NCBI GenBank assembly: GCA_900552125.1
Contig: URYK01000030.1
Span: 1 to 35,675 of the forward strand
Origin: an uncultured Solobacterium sp.
GTDB taxonomy: Bacteria; Bacillota_I; Bacilli_A; Erysipelotrichales; Erysipelotrichaceae
Length of the DNA: 35,675 nucleotides
Reading direction: 5' to 3'
Shown here piece by piece: positions 13,335 through 21,682 of this stretch (position 1 is its first letter; each line of letters opens with the position of its first letter). Both the position numbers and the translations under genes were made by a program. Below the pieces are notes generated by a model that saw only the letters and a program-made list of their open reading frames with translations, was not told the DNA's origin and did not search any database.

Positions 13335-15506
13335 ATGCGATCATTAATTATTGCCGAAAAACCAGAACTGGGAAGAGCAATTGCGGCCGCAATTGATGGA
13401 GAAGGAAGAGAAGTTCGTGGTGTTATACGTAAGAAAAATGTAGTGATTACATGGGCTTATGGGCATCTACTTCGATTATGTGAGCCGGATGAATATGACC
13501 CTAAATATAAAAAATGGAAGAAAGAGGATCTTCCGATTTGTTTTGATAATTGGAAACTAGTTCCCGATGGAAATAAAAAAGAACGTGTAGAACAAATTAT
13601 AGGATTAATGGAAGAATGTGATCAGATTATTCATGCTGGTGACCCAGATGATGAAGGACAGTTTCTGATAGATGAAATTTTAGATTATGCGAATAATACA
13701 AAACCAGTAAAACGTGTCTATATTAATGATAATACTCCAGCCAATATCAAAAAGGCCTTTCATGAATTGATCGATAATGATGAAAAGCTTCGTGCGGTAG
13801 GAAGAAGTGCATATGCCAGAGCAGTGGCAGATTATGTAGTCGGTATTAATTATTCACGTTTATTTTCATTGTTGCTGAAACGTAAAGGTATGAGTGTAGG
13901 ACGTGTACAAAGTCCAACTTTAGGACTTATTGTCATGCGTGATGAGGCAATTGATCAGCATGTTAAGCAAAAGTATTATGAGCTGCGTATCCAAGGGCAT
14001 ATTGATGATCCTAAAACAGATATTTCTTTCTTATTAAAGCCTAAGAAAGATTTATTAGATGATGAAAAACACATGCTTCATAAAACAAATGTAGAAGAAA
14101 TTCGAGATCAGATCTTATCTAAAGATGACTATAAAGTAAAAATTGATGAAAAGTTTATGGACGTAAAACCGCCTTTGCCTTTTAATTTAGCAAAACTGCA
14201 GGCGCATATGAATACACGCTATGGCTTTGATTTAAGTAAAACAGATCAGATTACGCAGACATTACGTGATCGTTATCAGGCAATTACCTATAATCGAAGT
14301 GATTCACAATATTTGAAAGAAGAACATTTTCAGGAAGCGAATAAAGTATTGCCTCATGTCATGAAGAAGCTGAATGAAACTTATCCTGTAGATTATAAGA
14401 TACATTCGGAATGTTTTAATGATAAATATGTAACAGCACATCATGCAATCATCCCAACGATGTCTGATTTTAATATTGATAAGCTGTTACCAGATGAACG
14501 TAAGGTTTATGAAGAAATATGTCGTTATTATATCATGCAGTTTTTACCACCTATTAAGAAACGACAAATCAGTGCTGTGATTCCAACAGAGTTTGGTGAT
14601 CTTCGTGCTACTAGTACATATGTCTTAGATGAAGGTTATAAACAATACATAACTTCAGAAAAAGAAGAACAGAAAGATGATGATATAGAAGATCATCGCT
14701 TTGATTTACCGAAAGGGAAATATCCGATTCATTTTACAGAACATGAAATTATGGAAAAAGAGACAAATCCGCCAAAACGTTATACGCAGGCTAGTCTGAT
14801 TAAAGATATGACAAGCATTGCTAAATATGTACAGGATAAGGAAATAAAAGAGATATTAAAAAAGAAGGATAAGGATAAAAAAGGGGAAAATGGTTCGATA
14901 GGAACAAGTGCCACTCGTTCTCAGATCGTCGAGACATTAATTAAACGTAATTATGTAGAGATGAAGGGAAAACAGATCATTTCTACACAATTAGGAAAAG
15001 AGTTTTATCATTTATTGCCTGACGAAATCAAGAAACCGGATTTAACCGCAAAATGGTGGGTGATTCAAGAAGACATCAAGGAAGGAACAGCGGATGTAAA
15101 GACTTTAGTAGATAGTGTTTTGGAAGCTTTTGTGCCTCATCTACATAAAGATTATTCTCATTTGAAAGTTTCACAGGAGGTTCCGATTGATGATCCTAGA
15201 GAGGGGATTGGCATATGTCCTGTATGTGGTAATAAAATAGTAGAAAACAGTAAAGGTTTTGGTTGTGTAAATTATCGTAATGGCTGTCGTTTTGCGATAT
15301 GGAAAGAGGATCGCTTTTTTCAATCCATTCAAAAGAGTGTTAGTGAAGCAATGGCTAGAAAGTTATTGAAGGATAAATACTGTTTAGTTAAGCTTATGGA
15401 AAATGAACAGGAAGTTATCAAGGTCTTGCAGCTAGGAATACGTAATGGACGTGCTGTGTATCGTTTGATTCCTTTACCTGAAAAGAAGGAACCAGCGGAT
15501 AAATAA
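13335..15506 (+). CDS. topB: DNA topoisomerase III (type IA)
   Basis: A 723-residue enzyme that passes single DNA strands and resolves linked or recombining molecules. The Toprim domain shows IIAEKPELGRAIA (Glu8) and HAGDPDDEGQFLIDEIL (Asp103, Asp105, Glu107, metal site). The catalytic tyrosine is Tyr319 in AITYNRSDSQYL. A C-terminal zinc module follows (GICPVCGNKIVENSKGFGCV, then a further Cys). Length matches TopB rather than TopA. ATG follows GATGGGAGGCTTTT. TopB homologues are frequent on conjugative elements, but here the gene sits among core genes. Confidence 0.95.
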   Translation: MRSLIIAEKPELGRAIAAAIDGEGREVRGVIRKKNVVITWAYGHLLRLCEPDEYDPKYKKWKKEDLPICFDNWKLVPDGNKKERVEQIIGLMEECDQIIHAGDPDDEGQFLIDEILDYANNTKPVKRVYINDNTPANIKKAFHELIDNDEKLRAVGRSAYARAVADYVVGINYSRLFSLLLKRKGMSVGRVQSPTLGLIVMRDEAIDQHVKQKYYELRIQGHIDDPKTDISFLLKPKKDLLDDEKHMLHKTNVEEIRDQILSKDDYKVKIDEKFMDVKPPLPFNLAKLQAHMNTRYGFDLSKTDQITQTLRDRYQAITYNRSDSQYLKEEHFQEANKVLPHVMKKLNETYPVDYKIHSECFNDKYVTAHHAIIPTMSDFNIDKLLPDERKVYEEICRYYIMQFLPPIKKRQISAVIPTEFGDLRATSTYVLDEGYKQYITSEKEEQKDDDIEDHRFDLPKGKYPIHFTEHEIMEKETNPPKRYTQASLIKDMTSIAKYVQDKEIKEILKKKDKDKKGENGSIGTSATRSQIVETLIKRNYVEMKGKQIISTQLGKEFYHLLPDEIKKPDLTAKWWVIQEDIKEGTADVKTLVDSVLEAFVPHLHKDYSHLKVSQEVPIDDPREGIGICPVCGNKIVENSKGFGCVNYRNGCRFAIWKEDRFFQSIQKSVSEAMARKLLKDKYCLVKLMENEQEVIKVLQLGIRNGRAVYRLIPLPEKKEPADK

Positions 15507-15535
15507 AAAAAGGTGATAGCAGTGCTATACCTTTT
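15507..15535. terminator. Bidirectional terminator between topB and the YjzC-like gene
   Basis: AAAAAAGGTGATAGCA pairs with TGCTATACCTTTT around a single base pair gap. The A-run and T-run flank the stem, so it can end transcription of topB (plus) and of the convergent small gene (minus). Confidence 0.7.
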
Positions 15536-15546
15536 AGAGAAACTGA

Positions 15547-15708
15547 CTACTTACTTTGGTAGTAGCAGCCTTCTTCCTGTGAAGGAGGAAATCTTCGACC
15601 CTTTTCAACGTCTACATCCGTATACATTTCTTTGCCATTTGCATCATAACATGTATATTTTCCGGTTTTTTCGCAGTTCATTCCTGGACGATATTTCTTT
15701 TGTGCCAT
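15547..15708 (-). CDS. YjzC-like small protein, 53 residues
   Basis: A minus-strand gene in the topB-HAD gap. ATG 15708 has an ideal site, GGAGGTGTTAGAA. The product begins MAQKKYRPGMNCEKTGKYTC, continues YDANGKEMYTDVDVEKGRRF and ends PPSQEEGCYYQSK. The opening KxRPGxxxxxTGxY and the late VExGxRFPPSxE match the small YjzC family of Bacillota (FKPGxxAPxxGxY ... LxAGxxFPE), whose function is not established. Two conserved cysteines are an added feature here. Overlapping open frames on the other strand lack such signals. Confidence 0.75.
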   Translation of the reverse strand: MAQKKYRPGMNCEKTGKYTCYDANGKEMYTDVDVEKGRRFPPSQEEGCYYQSK

Positions 15709-15814
15709 TTCTAACACCTCCTATGGATAGTATGGAAAATCTGCTTTTTCTTATACATTAAGATTGTTTTTTTAGATAAAGTTGGTAAAATGAAAGTATA
15801 TGGAGGATAAATAT

Positions 15815-16585
15815 ATGAAAGTTCTTGCGAGTGATTATGATGGTACATTGCGTACGGAAGAAATTGTTGATGTGAATGATGTCCATGCAATTCAGAAATT
15901 TCGTGAAAAAGGAAATCTATTTGGGCTAGTAACTGGTCGAAGCATGGAGTCTATACAAAAAGAAATAGCAAATAATAAGATTGAATTTGATTTTATCGTT
16001 GGAAACAATGGCGGTGTAATCTATGATAAAGATTTTAATCGCTTAGAGTGTGTATATATGGATTTTAATAAAGCATTGGATATTATTTCATATATTAAGA
16101 CATTGGATTGTGTTTCATATGTTATTAATGATGGGTTTCATCGTTTTAAATTTTCAGTAGATAAGAATCAGATTGATCATAAATATGGAAATTTAAAGGA
16201 TACTACAGAAAAAGAGGAAGAAATCTTAGATCGTGGAAAGATTGCTCAGCTTGTTATTTCTTTGAATGATCAAATGCTTGCGGAGGAAATCAGTCATTAT
16301 ATCAATACGAATTTTAAAGGATTTGCAGTGGCATATGTCAATATAAACTGCGTTGATATCGTACCAGTTGGAGTGTCTAAAGCAGAAGGTTTATATTTTA
16401 TAGAACAGCATCTAGGCTTGGAACATGATGATATTTATGCGATAGGAGATTCTTTTAATGATATTCCTATGCTAGAAGAATTCCATGGCTGTGCCGTTGC
16501 ACATGCAAGAAGTGAAATTATTGCTAGTGCTGAACATGTCTTTTTAAGCATAGAAGAATGTATTGCTTATTTAATGAAGAAATAA
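15815..16585 (+). CDS. Cof-type HAD phosphatase
   Basis: A 256-residue protein read from ATG 15815, which follows TGGAGGATAAATAT. It has the HAD motif I DYDGTLR (nucleophile Asp8, acid Asp10 counted from this start), motif II VTGRS, and motif IV GDSFNDIPML, and the IIB cap domain between them. Cof-family enzymes dephosphorylate small metabolites such as sugar phosphates or pyridoxal phosphate; the substrate cannot be told from the sequence. It stands alone, closed by a terminator. Confidence 0.9.
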   Translation: MKVLASDYDGTLRTEEIVDVNDVHAIQKFREKGNLFGLVTGRSMESIQKEIANNKIEFDFIVGNNGGVIYDKDFNRLECVYMDFNKALDIISYIKTLDCVSYVINDGFHRFKFSVDKNQIDHKYGNLKDTTEKEEEILDRGKIAQLVISLNDQMLAEEISHYINTNFKGFAVAYVNINCVDIVPVGVSKAEGLYFIEQHLGLEHDDIYAIGDSFNDIPMLEEFHGCAVAHARSEIIASAEHVFLSIEECIAYLMKK

Positions 16586-16594
16586 GTTTTATGG

Positions 16595-16618
16595 GAAGTG
16601 AGTGTTCACTTCTTTTTA
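16595..16618 (+). terminator. Terminator of the HAD gene
   Basis: GAAGTGA (16595-16601) and TCACTTC (16606-16612) form a perfect stem with a GTGT loop, followed by five T residues. Confidence 0.8.
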
Positions 16619-16723
16619 AATCCTTTTTTTGTATATTTTAGTATATGGATTCATATTTACCTCTGATAAGAAAATTGTAAGAAGAACTACGTTAGAAAAC
16701 TATAGGTAGACGGGATAGTTTAT

Positions 16724-16732
16724 GTTATAATA
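16724..16732 (+). promoter_or_regulatory. Extended -10 promoter of cdaA
   Basis: TGTTATAAT (with TG at 16724-16725 and TATAAT at 16727-16732) lies 23 bases before the cdaA start and probably drives cdaA-cdaR-glmM. The -35 region is not consensus. Confidence 0.5.
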
Positions 16733-16755
16733 TACAATGCGAGAGGAGTGTTTTT

Positions 16756-18141
16756 ATGCTCAATGTTTTCACACTAAGTAATTTAGGAACCATATTGTTA
16801 CAATTAGTAGATATTGCATGTGTATGGGCACTTGTATATTATTGTTTAAAGATTGTAAAAAATAACTCAAGAACAATTCAGATTTTTAAAGGGGTATTAT
16901 TAATTGTTATTATAAGAACAGGAGCTAATATTCTTGGTTTGCATACTGTAGCGAATTTAGCAGATTCTATAATGAATTGGGGAGTTGTCGCAATCATCAT
17001 TATTTTCCAGCCGGAAATTCGAAGTATATTAGAGAGAATTGGGAAGACGAATGTATTCTCTCGTATATCTACTTTGACTGTTAATGAAAGAGAAAATCTT
17101 GTTGATGAATTAGTCAAAGCTTGTGCAGAAATGTCTAAGACTAAAACTGGAGCTTTGATTTCTATTGAACAAGGGCACTCACTGAGTGATTATATTAAAA
17201 CAGGTACACCTATGAATTCGGTTGTATCAAGTGAACTGTTATGTTCTATTTTTCAATATGGGACACCACTACATGATGGAGCGGTTATCATTCAGGGGGT
17301 AAAGATTGCATGTGCAGCAGCTTATTTCCCGCCAACTAGCAAAGAGCTTCCGACCAGTTATGGCGCAAGACATCGTGCAGCCGTTGGAATTAGTGAAATT
17401 ACAGATTCCATCACAATTGTTGTGAGTGAAGAAACAGGAAATATTTCAATAGCAGAAGGTGGAAAGCTAACTGTTATTTCAGAAAATAGCTTAAGAGAAT
17501 TCCTTATGAATGTTGTATGCCAGCAACAGCCTTCTAATAATCATACAGAAGAGAAAAAAGAGGAAGAAGAGGCACCTGTCTTTGATAGTAATGGTAAAAA
17601 GCCTGGTGTTTTTGCACATTATTTTAAATCAAAAAGCAAACGTGTAAAGAAGGATACTACAGATAAACGATTTGCGAAAAAGAAAAAGACAGATGAAGAT
17701 AATCCGGAAGTTGTAGTCGTTGAGCAGGAAACGGATCGTATACCGATTGAAGATCTAACACAGAAACAAGACGAAAAATTAGATGCTTTATTTGAAAATA
17801 TCGTAACAGATACAGAGAAAAAAGAAGATAAGCAGGAAGAAGTCAAGAAAGAAGAAAAACCAAAAAAACGAAGGGTTACGCGTAAGAAAACGGAAGAAAC
17901 CAAAGCGGATACAAAGAAAACGACAAAAGCGAAAACAACAAAAAGAACAAGAAAGAAGAAAATAGAAGAGACAGAGTCTCAAGAAACAGAAAAGAAAGAA
18001 ACAAATGAAAGCATCATGACAAATATGGCAAGCGATTTGTTTGATGATATTATTGAACCAGAGGCAATTGTTCTGCATTATGAAAAAGCAGATGAGGAAG
18101 AAGACACTCCTGATAAGAAAACAGAAAGGAGAGATTCCTAG
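16756..18141 (+). CDS. cdaA: Diadenylate cyclase CdaA with long charged C-terminal tail
   Basis: CdaA joins two ATP into c-di-AMP, the messenger that controls potassium and turgor. Three membrane segments lie in residues 10-85. The DisA_N cyclase domain follows, with the DGA motif at residues 174-176 (YGTPLHDGAVII) and RHR at 205-207 (GARHRAAVGIS), both needed for catalysis. At 461 residues it is far longer than the usual 270-280. From about residue 256 the extra 200 residues are Lys/Glu-rich, low-complexity and probably disordered. The stop overlaps the cdaR start. GAGAGGAGTG precedes the ATG. Confidence 0.95.
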   Translation: MLNVFTLSNLGTILLQLVDIACVWALVYYCLKIVKNNSRTIQIFKGVLLIVIIRTGANILGLHTVANLADSIMNWGVVAIIIIFQPEIRSILERIGKTNVFSRISTLTVNERENLVDELVKACAEMSKTKTGALISIEQGHSLSDYIKTGTPMNSVVSSELLCSIFQYGTPLHDGAVIIQGVKIACAAAYFPPTSKELPTSYGARHRAAVGISEITDSITIVVSEETGNISIAEGGKLTVISENSLREFLMNVVCQQQPSNNHTEEKKEEEEAPVFDSNGKKPGVFAHYFKSKSKRVKKDTTDKRFAKKKKTDEDNPEVVVVEQETDRIPIEDLTQKQDEKLDALFENIVTDTEKKEDKQEEVKKEEKPKKRRVTRKKTEETKADTKKTTKAKTTKRTRKKKIEETESQETEKKETNESIMTNMASDLFDDIIEPEAIVLHYEKADEEEDTPDKKTERRDS

Positions 18142-19523
18142 TGGCAAAAAGAAAGAAGAAGATTCAGTTAAGTTCGGAAGGAAAAACGGAATTAGCTAAG
18201 GCGATTGCGGAAAAAGGGCAGACCTTTGCGAAGACATATGAAAGTATTGAAATCAAAGTTGGAAAATTCTTTCGCTGGATAAGCGGATGGCTGGATAAAC
18301 TGCTGTTTAATGAAAAACATGGAAAAATTGTTGCGTTGATACTTGCAGTATTATTTTATGTGACGTTTAATGCACAGGGAACTAATTTTTTAGAAAATGT
18401 GCAGAGTGCACAAGACCTTGGAGAAATGCAGGTATCACAAATTATTTCGGATCAGGCATATGAAGTTAGCGGTATCCCTGAAACAGTTAATGTTAAACTT
18501 ATTGGAGATATTGCATCTATACGAAATGTAAAGCAGCAGAGCCGTTTTAAAATCGTTGCGGATATGTCTGATCTAACAGAAGGTACACATGAAGTGAAGC
18601 TTGAAGCTGAAGGTGTTCCTGCAAATGTAGATGTTGTTTTAGAACCATCTAATGCAGTTGTGACGATCAAGCGTAAATCCATTCGTCGTTTTACAGTTGG
18701 CTATGATTTTGTAAATCGTCAGCAGATGGACTCTATCTATGACTTATCAGAACCAGTTTTAGACCAGGGTGAAGTTTTAGTGCGCTCAGATAGTGAGACA
18801 CTAGATAAAATTGCTTTTGTGAAGGCTTTGATTAAAGTTGATGAAAATGTAAAGTCTGATTTTGAGACAAAAGCTACTGTAGTGGCATATGATGCAGATG
18901 GAAATCTGATGGATGTCGATATTATTCCTGAAACCTTAACTGCGAGTGTAAAGGTTAGTAAACCTAGTAAAGATGTGCCGATTACTTTAAATCCAACTGG
19001 CGTGATTCCAAACAATAAGTCGATAGAATCTTATACATCGGATATTGAATATGTAACGGTATATGGTAAACAGCAGGTGTTAGATAGCATTGAAGAAATT
19101 CCGATTACAATACCTGCCTCTACATTAACAAGTAATAAAGAAATATCAATGCCGATTATTATGCCAAATGGAGTAACAAAGATCTCTAGCAATATTGTCA
19201 ATATATCAATTAAATTAACAGATACGAAAGAACGTGTTATTAAAGATGTGCCGGTGACTTTTAAAAATAAAGTCGATGGATTACAGTATTCAATAGCAAA
19301 AGGAAGTTCTTCAAAAGTAGATGTTACTATTAAAGGTGCTGAAAATGTAATTGAGAAAATAAAAAAAGACGATATTAAAGTATATGTAGATTTATCTAAA
19401 ATTGATGAGGCTGGAACATATGAACAATCTCTGATTGTAGAAGGTAAAAACAAACTAGCGACATATGAATTACAAAAAGCAAGTGTTATGATTGATGTAA
19501 CCGGCAGTATTGAAGAGGATTAA
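18141..19523 (+). CDS. cdaR: YbbR-domain protein CdaR, regulator of CdaA
   Basis: A 460-residue protein starting at GTG 18141, which overlaps the cdaA stop by one base (TAGTG) and follows GAAAGGAGAGATTCC. A basic, cytoplasmic N-terminus is followed by a membrane segment at about residues 62-80 (KIVALILAVLFYVTF). The outside part holds repeated beta-rich YbbR domains, each starting with a VSGIPETVNVKLIGDIASI-like strand pattern. CdaR binds and modulates CdaA in related bacteria. Gene order cdaA-cdaR-glmM is conserved widely in Bacillota and is present here intact. Confidence 0.92.
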   Translation: MAKRKKKIQLSSEGKTELAKAIAEKGQTFAKTYESIEIKVGKFFRWISGWLDKLLFNEKHGKIVALILAVLFYVTFNAQGTNFLENVQSAQDLGEMQVSQIISDQAYEVSGIPETVNVKLIGDIASIRNVKQQSRFKIVADMSDLTEGTHEVKLEAEGVPANVDVVLEPSNAVVTIKRKSIRRFTVGYDFVNRQQMDSIYDLSEPVLDQGEVLVRSDSETLDKIAFVKALIKVDENVKSDFETKATVVAYDADGNLMDVDIIPETLTASVKVSKPSKDVPITLNPTGVIPNNKSIESYTSDIEYVTVYGKQQVLDSIEEIPITIPASTLTSNKEISMPIIMPNGVTKISSNIVNISIKLTDTKERVIKDVPVTFKNKVDGLQYSIAKGSSSKVDVTIKGAENVIEKIKKDDIKVYVDLSKIDEAGTYEQSLIVEGKNKLATYELQKASVMIDVTGSIEED

Positions 19524-19537
19524 GAAAGGATGTAATT

Positions 19538-20872
19538 ATGGGAAAATATTTTGGAACAGATGGATGCAGAGGAAAAGCAAATGATACTTTAACTTTAGAA
19601 ATGGCTATTAAGATTGGTCAATATCTAGGATGGTATTATGGAAAAGAACGTCATGCGAAAATTTTGATAGGGAAAGATACACGTTTATCAAGTGATATGT
19701 TCGAGATGGGCTTAGCTGCTGGGGCAGCTGCTTGTGGGGCAAATGTTTATTTATTAGGTGTATGTCCTACTCCTGCAGTATCTTATTTGATCGGAAAAGA
19801 ACATTTTGATTGCGGAATCATGGTTTCCGCAAGCCATAATCCTTTCCATGACAATGGTATTAAATTGTTTAATGGAGAAGGCTGTAAAATGAATCCGGAA
19901 ATTGAATTAGAAATTGAGAAATACATGGATGATGAAATCGAAATCGAAGTTGCTCATGAAGAAGGAATTGGCTGTGCAATTGAATGGAAAGATGGTTTAC
20001 AGCTTTATGAATCCTGGTTAAAAGAAATTGTACCTGTAAATTTAACAGGAATGAATATTCTATTAGATTTGGCTAATGGTAGTGCTACAAGCTGTGCAGC
20101 TCAAACTTTACAGGAGCTAGGCGCAAATGTAGAAGTACTGCATTCTACTCCAAATGGTGTTAACATCAATACGAAATGCGGTTCTACTCATCCGGAAGAA
20201 TTACAGCAGCGTATGAAAGAAGGCTACTATCATGTTGGATTTGCTTTTGATGGAGATGCGGATCGATTGATTGCAGTTGATGAAGATGGAAATCTAATCG
20301 ATGGAGATCATACAATGTATATCTGTGGTTCTTATATGAAAGAAAAAGGACTATTACATGATGATGTTGTTGTAACTACGGTAATGAGTAATCTAGGATT
20401 ATATCATGCGTTAAGTGCAAAAGGCATCAAATATGAACAGACTGCAGTTGGAGATAAATATGTGTTTGAATGTATGAAAGAACATGATTATTCCATTGGC
20501 GGTGAACAAAGCGGGCATATTATTTTCAATGCTCATGCGAATACAGGAGATGGCTTATTAACAGCTATGAAACTGCTGGAAATCATGGTGGATACTAAAA
20601 AATCCTTAAAACAATTAAGTGAAGATTTATTTATCTATCCACAGCTATTAATCAATACTCCAGTGAAAGATAAACAAGCTGCTATGGAAGATGCAGAATT
20701 ATTAGAAGCTGTAGATCAAGTTGCGAAAGAATTAGGTGATGAAGGGCGTATCTTAGTTCGTCCAAGCGGTACTGAACCTTTAATTCGTGTCATGGTAGAA
20801 GCTAAAACAGATGAACTATGTTCTTTGTATGTAAACCGTATTATTGATTTTATTAATGAAAAAGGATTATAA
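19538..20872 (+). CDS. glmM: Phosphoglucosamine mutase
   Basis: A 444-residue enzyme that converts glucosamine-6-phosphate to glucosamine-1-phosphate for peptidoglycan precursor synthesis. The active serine is Ser99 in MVSASHNPFHDNGIK. The metal loop is FAFDGDADR, sugar contact GGEQSGHI, and the phosphate site RPSGTEPLIRVM near the C-terminus. The start MGKYFGTDGCRGKAN is typical. It is the third gene of the c-di-AMP operon, fourteen bases after cdaR; GlmM is known to bind and inhibit CdaA in relatives. An AAGAAAGGATGTAATT site precedes it. Confidence 0.97.
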   Translation: MGKYFGTDGCRGKANDTLTLEMAIKIGQYLGWYYGKERHAKILIGKDTRLSSDMFEMGLAAGAAACGANVYLLGVCPTPAVSYLIGKEHFDCGIMVSASHNPFHDNGIKLFNGEGCKMNPEIELEIEKYMDDEIEIEVAHEEGIGCAIEWKDGLQLYESWLKEIVPVNLTGMNILLDLANGSATSCAAQTLQELGANVEVLHSTPNGVNINTKCGSTHPEELQQRMKEGYYHVGFAFDGDADRLIAVDEDGNLIDGDHTMYICGSYMKEKGLLHDDVVVTTVMSNLGLYHALSAKGIKYEQTAVGDKYVFECMKEHDYSIGGEQSGHIIFNAHANTGDGLLTAMKLLEIMVDTKKSLKQLSEDLFIYPQLLINTPVKDKQAAMEDAELLEAVDQVAKELGDEGRILVRPSGTEPLIRVMVEAKTDELCSLYVNRIIDFINEKGL

Positions 20873-20878
20873 ATAAAA

Positions 20879-20915
20879 GAAAGGGAACTTATATAAAAAT
20901 ACAAAGTTCCCTTTC
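20879..20915. terminator. Terminator after glmM
   Basis: GAAAGGGAACTT (20879-20890) and AAGTTCCCTTTC (20904-20915) form a perfect 12-bp stem with a 13-base AT-rich loop. The A-rich 5' flank makes it more effective on the minus strand, but it is well placed to close the cdaA operon. Confidence 0.7.
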
Positions 20916-21022
20916 AATATAGTTAATAAGTAAAGATTCATCTAGTTTTCACTTACTATATGGAAAAAACCCTTTTTTTTTCACATAATTTGTTCTAAAA
21001 TAGGAGTAAGAGGTGAGGTAAA

Positions 21023-21682
21023 ATGAAGAAGGTAATTTGCGTAGTAGAAGATGAAAAGGCAATTAATGACCTTGTAAATCAATATTTAAAAAAGGAAGGG
21101 TATGAAGTTCGTTCATATTATACATATGAAGAAGCAAGTGCTCATGTTATGGATGATGATGTTCATCTATGGATTTTAGATATAATGTTAGATGATAAGA
21201 GCGGTTTTGACCTTATCGAAGAAATTCGCTTACAGGGAAAAGATATACCAGTAATTTTCATGTCCGCACGTGATAAAGAATTTGATCGTATCATAGGACT
21301 TGAAAAGGGAAGTGATGATTATATCACGAAACCATTCTCTCCAAAAGAATTAGTATTACGTGTTAATAATGTCATCAAACGTGTTTATAAAGATGATAAT
21401 AATCGTATTATGGTTGATGGATATGAATTAGATGAAGAACAAAGAAAAGTATTTGATCATGGGCAGGAAATTGACTTAACAACGAAAGAGTTTGATTTAT
21501 TGATGCTATTTATTAAAAATAAAGGAATGGCATTTAATCGAGATAAGATCTTAACTAGCGTATGGGAAGAAAACTATTTTGGTAGTGATCGTGTAGTTGA
21601 TGATACTTTAAGAAGATTACGTAAAAAACTTCCTAATTTGAATATTCATACAATTTACGGTTATGGGTACCGTTTAGGATAA
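21023..21682 (+). CDS. OmpR-type response regulator
   Basis: A 219-residue regulator. The receiver domain (1-115) has the acidic pocket EDE (9-11), the phosphorylated Asp53 in LWILDIMLDD, and the conserved FMSARD and Lys in ITKPFSPKEL. The C-terminal winged helix (about 127-219) shows LTTKEFDLLMLFIKNKGMAF and VDDTLRRLRKKLP. It overlaps the histidine kinase by one base (TAATG), so the pair is one unit. AGAGGTGAGGTAAA precedes ATG 21023. The signal is unknown. Confidence 0.95.
   Translation: MKKVICVVEDEKAINDLVNQYLKKEGYEVRSYYTYEEASAHVMDDDVHLWILDIMLDDKSGFDLIEEIRLQGKDIPVIFMSARDKEFDRIIGLEKGSDDYITKPFSPKELVLRVNNVIKRVYKDDNNRIMVDGYELDEEQRKVFDHGQEIDLTTKEFDLLMLFIKNKGMAFNRDKILTSVWEENYFGSDRVVDDTLRRLRKKLPNLNIHTIYGYGYRLG

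Noticed and set aside
15513..15761. Open frame on the plus strand across the topB-HAD gap
   Set aside because: It covers the minus-strand YjzC-like gene, which has a proper ribosome site and family motifs, and it starts within a terminator stem.
17619..18147. Long open frames antisense to the tail of cdaA
   Set aside because: They are the complement of a lysine/glutamate-rich, low-complexity tail, giving Phe/Cys/Ser-rich nonsense with no ribosome site or family.
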